Assembly (NCBI RefSeq): GCF_023897065.1
Contig: NZ_JAMHIV010000030.1
Span: forward strand, 62,001 to 126,000
DNA from: Crossiella sp. SN42
GTDB taxonomy: Bacteria > Actinomycetota > Actinomycetes > Mycobacteriales > Pseudonocardiaceae
DNA length: 64,000 bases
Reading direction: 5' to 3'
This document shows positions 63,363 through 64,000 of the stretch, one piece after another (position 1 is the stretch's first letter; each line of letters starts with the position of its first letter). The notes under the pieces are model-generated. The model was given only the letters and a program-made list of their open reading frames with translations, made no database searches and was not told where the DNA came from. The translations under genes were made by a program, and so were the position numbers.

Positions 63363-64000
63363 TCACGCCCCCGTCCACTGCGGGGCGCGGCGCTCGGCGA
63401 AGGCGGTCATGCCCTCGCGGACGTCGGCCGAGGCCATCAGCTGGGTCAGGTGCTCCCGTTGCGCGGCAAAGGCAGTGGGCTCGGGCACGCCGTGCGCGGC
63501 GCGCACGATGGTCTTCACCGCGGCCAGCGCGAGCGGGGCGTTGAGCGCGAGCTGCTCGGCCAGCTGCAGGGCGACCGCGGCGGTCTCGCCGGAGGCGGTG
63601 ACCCGGTTGGCCAGGCCCAGCTCACCCGCGCGGCGGCCGGTGACCGGCTCGCCGGTGAGCAGCAGCTCCATGGCCAGGTGGTGCGGGATGCGCTGGGGCA
63701 GCCGGATCACTCCGCCGCCCGCGGCGACCAGGCCGCGCTTGACCTCGGGCAGGCCGAACCGGGCGTCCTCGGCGGCCACGATCAGGTCGCAGGCCAGCGC
63801 CAGCTCGAACCCGCCACCCATGGCGAAGCCCTCCACCGCGGCGATCAGCGGCTTGGTCAGCTCGGTCTCGGTCAGGCCGCCGAACCCGCGGCCGGGGATC
63901 TCCGGCGACTCGCCGCGCAGGGCGGCCTTGAGGTCCATGCCCGCGCTGAAGGTGCCCTCCGCGCCGGTCAGGACGCCTGCCCTGAGCGCGGGATCGGATT
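63363..64000 (-). CDS. Enoyl-CoA hydratase/crotonase family protein, 5' end outside window
   Basis: At least 212 residues; the N-terminus lies beyond the right edge. The visible start reads VLTGAEGTFSAGMDLKA, which includes the first oxyanion-hole segment. A second oxyanion-hole segment is AAVEGFAMGGGFELALACDLIVAAEDARFGLPEVKRGL. The catalytic-Glu position of hydratases (around PEVKRG) is present. It is the first gene visible in a minus-strand operon with adc, one base before adc's start. It hydrates an enoyl-CoA in the same pathway. Confidence 0.93.
   Translation of the reverse strand, partial: SDPALRAGVLTGAEGTFSAGMDLKAALRGESPEIPGRGFGGLTETELTKPLIAAVEGFAMGGGFELALACDLIVAAEDARFGLPEVKRGLVAAGGGVIRLPQRIPHHLAMELLLTGEPVTGRRAGELGLANRVTASGETAAVALQLAEQLALNAPLALAAVKTIVRAAHGVPEPTAFAAQREHLTQLMASADVREGMTAFAERRAPQWTGA

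Overview
The window is very GC-rich, has strong G/C bias at third codon positions, uses many GTG starts and is packed with Tat- or Sec-exported glycosidases, msiK-dependent-type sugar importers and LacI/GntR regulators. This points to a saprophytic filamentous actinobacterium. Pseudonocardiales (Crossiella/Kutzneria-like) is my best inference, not something the sequence proves.

Layout. 1-12.6 kb: a divergent sugar locus. Leftward run a lipoprotein binding protein, two permeases, a LacI regulator and a GH31 alpha-xylosidase. Rightward run GH3, a CE7-type acetylesterase and GH42. With a cytosolic GH95 at 35.2-37.4 kb these activities fit dismantling of imported xyloglucan-type oligosaccharides, and both places carry the same TCGAAGCGCTTC-type palindrome. 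12.6-23.6 kb: a leftward run of exported enzymes for decorated xylan (CE1-like esterase, GH95, GH62, GH10, two GH43) and an SGNH-GH27-ricin fusion. 24.1-25.8 kb: a FadR-type regulator and a second copy of the esterase. 25.8-33.2 kb: an ABC importer operon followed by an unrecognised large cytosolic protein (probably all-helical toroid) and a secreted beta-helix/ricin protein. It faces a GntR and a LacI gene. 37.4-37.9 kb: a decayed intergenic stretch with a flavoprotein remnant and a TCGAA-repeat palindrome. 37.9-49.3 kb: an XRE regulator, GH30, GH62, LuxR-like fragments, two secreted hydrolases, GH115 and CE12. 49.3-50.2 kb: homocysteine methyltransferase. 50.5-60.4 kb: a third importer operon with GH36, a modular clan-A-like enzyme and GH16 under its own LacI and operator. 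60.5-64 kb: an unrelated acyl-CoA operon (acyl-CoA dehydrogenase, 3-hydroxyacyl-CoA dehydrogenase, acetoacetate decarboxylase, enoyl-CoA hydratase), cut by the right edge.

How it works together. Exported GH10, GH30, GH62, GH43, GH115 and esterases would strip and cut arabinoglucuronoxylan. The three importers, none with its own ATPase gene here, would take up different oligosaccharides. Cytosolic GH3, GH31, GH36, GH42 and GH95 would finish them. LacI- and GntR-type regulators sit next to matching palindromes. Functions are read from protein motifs by eye; no database search was run.
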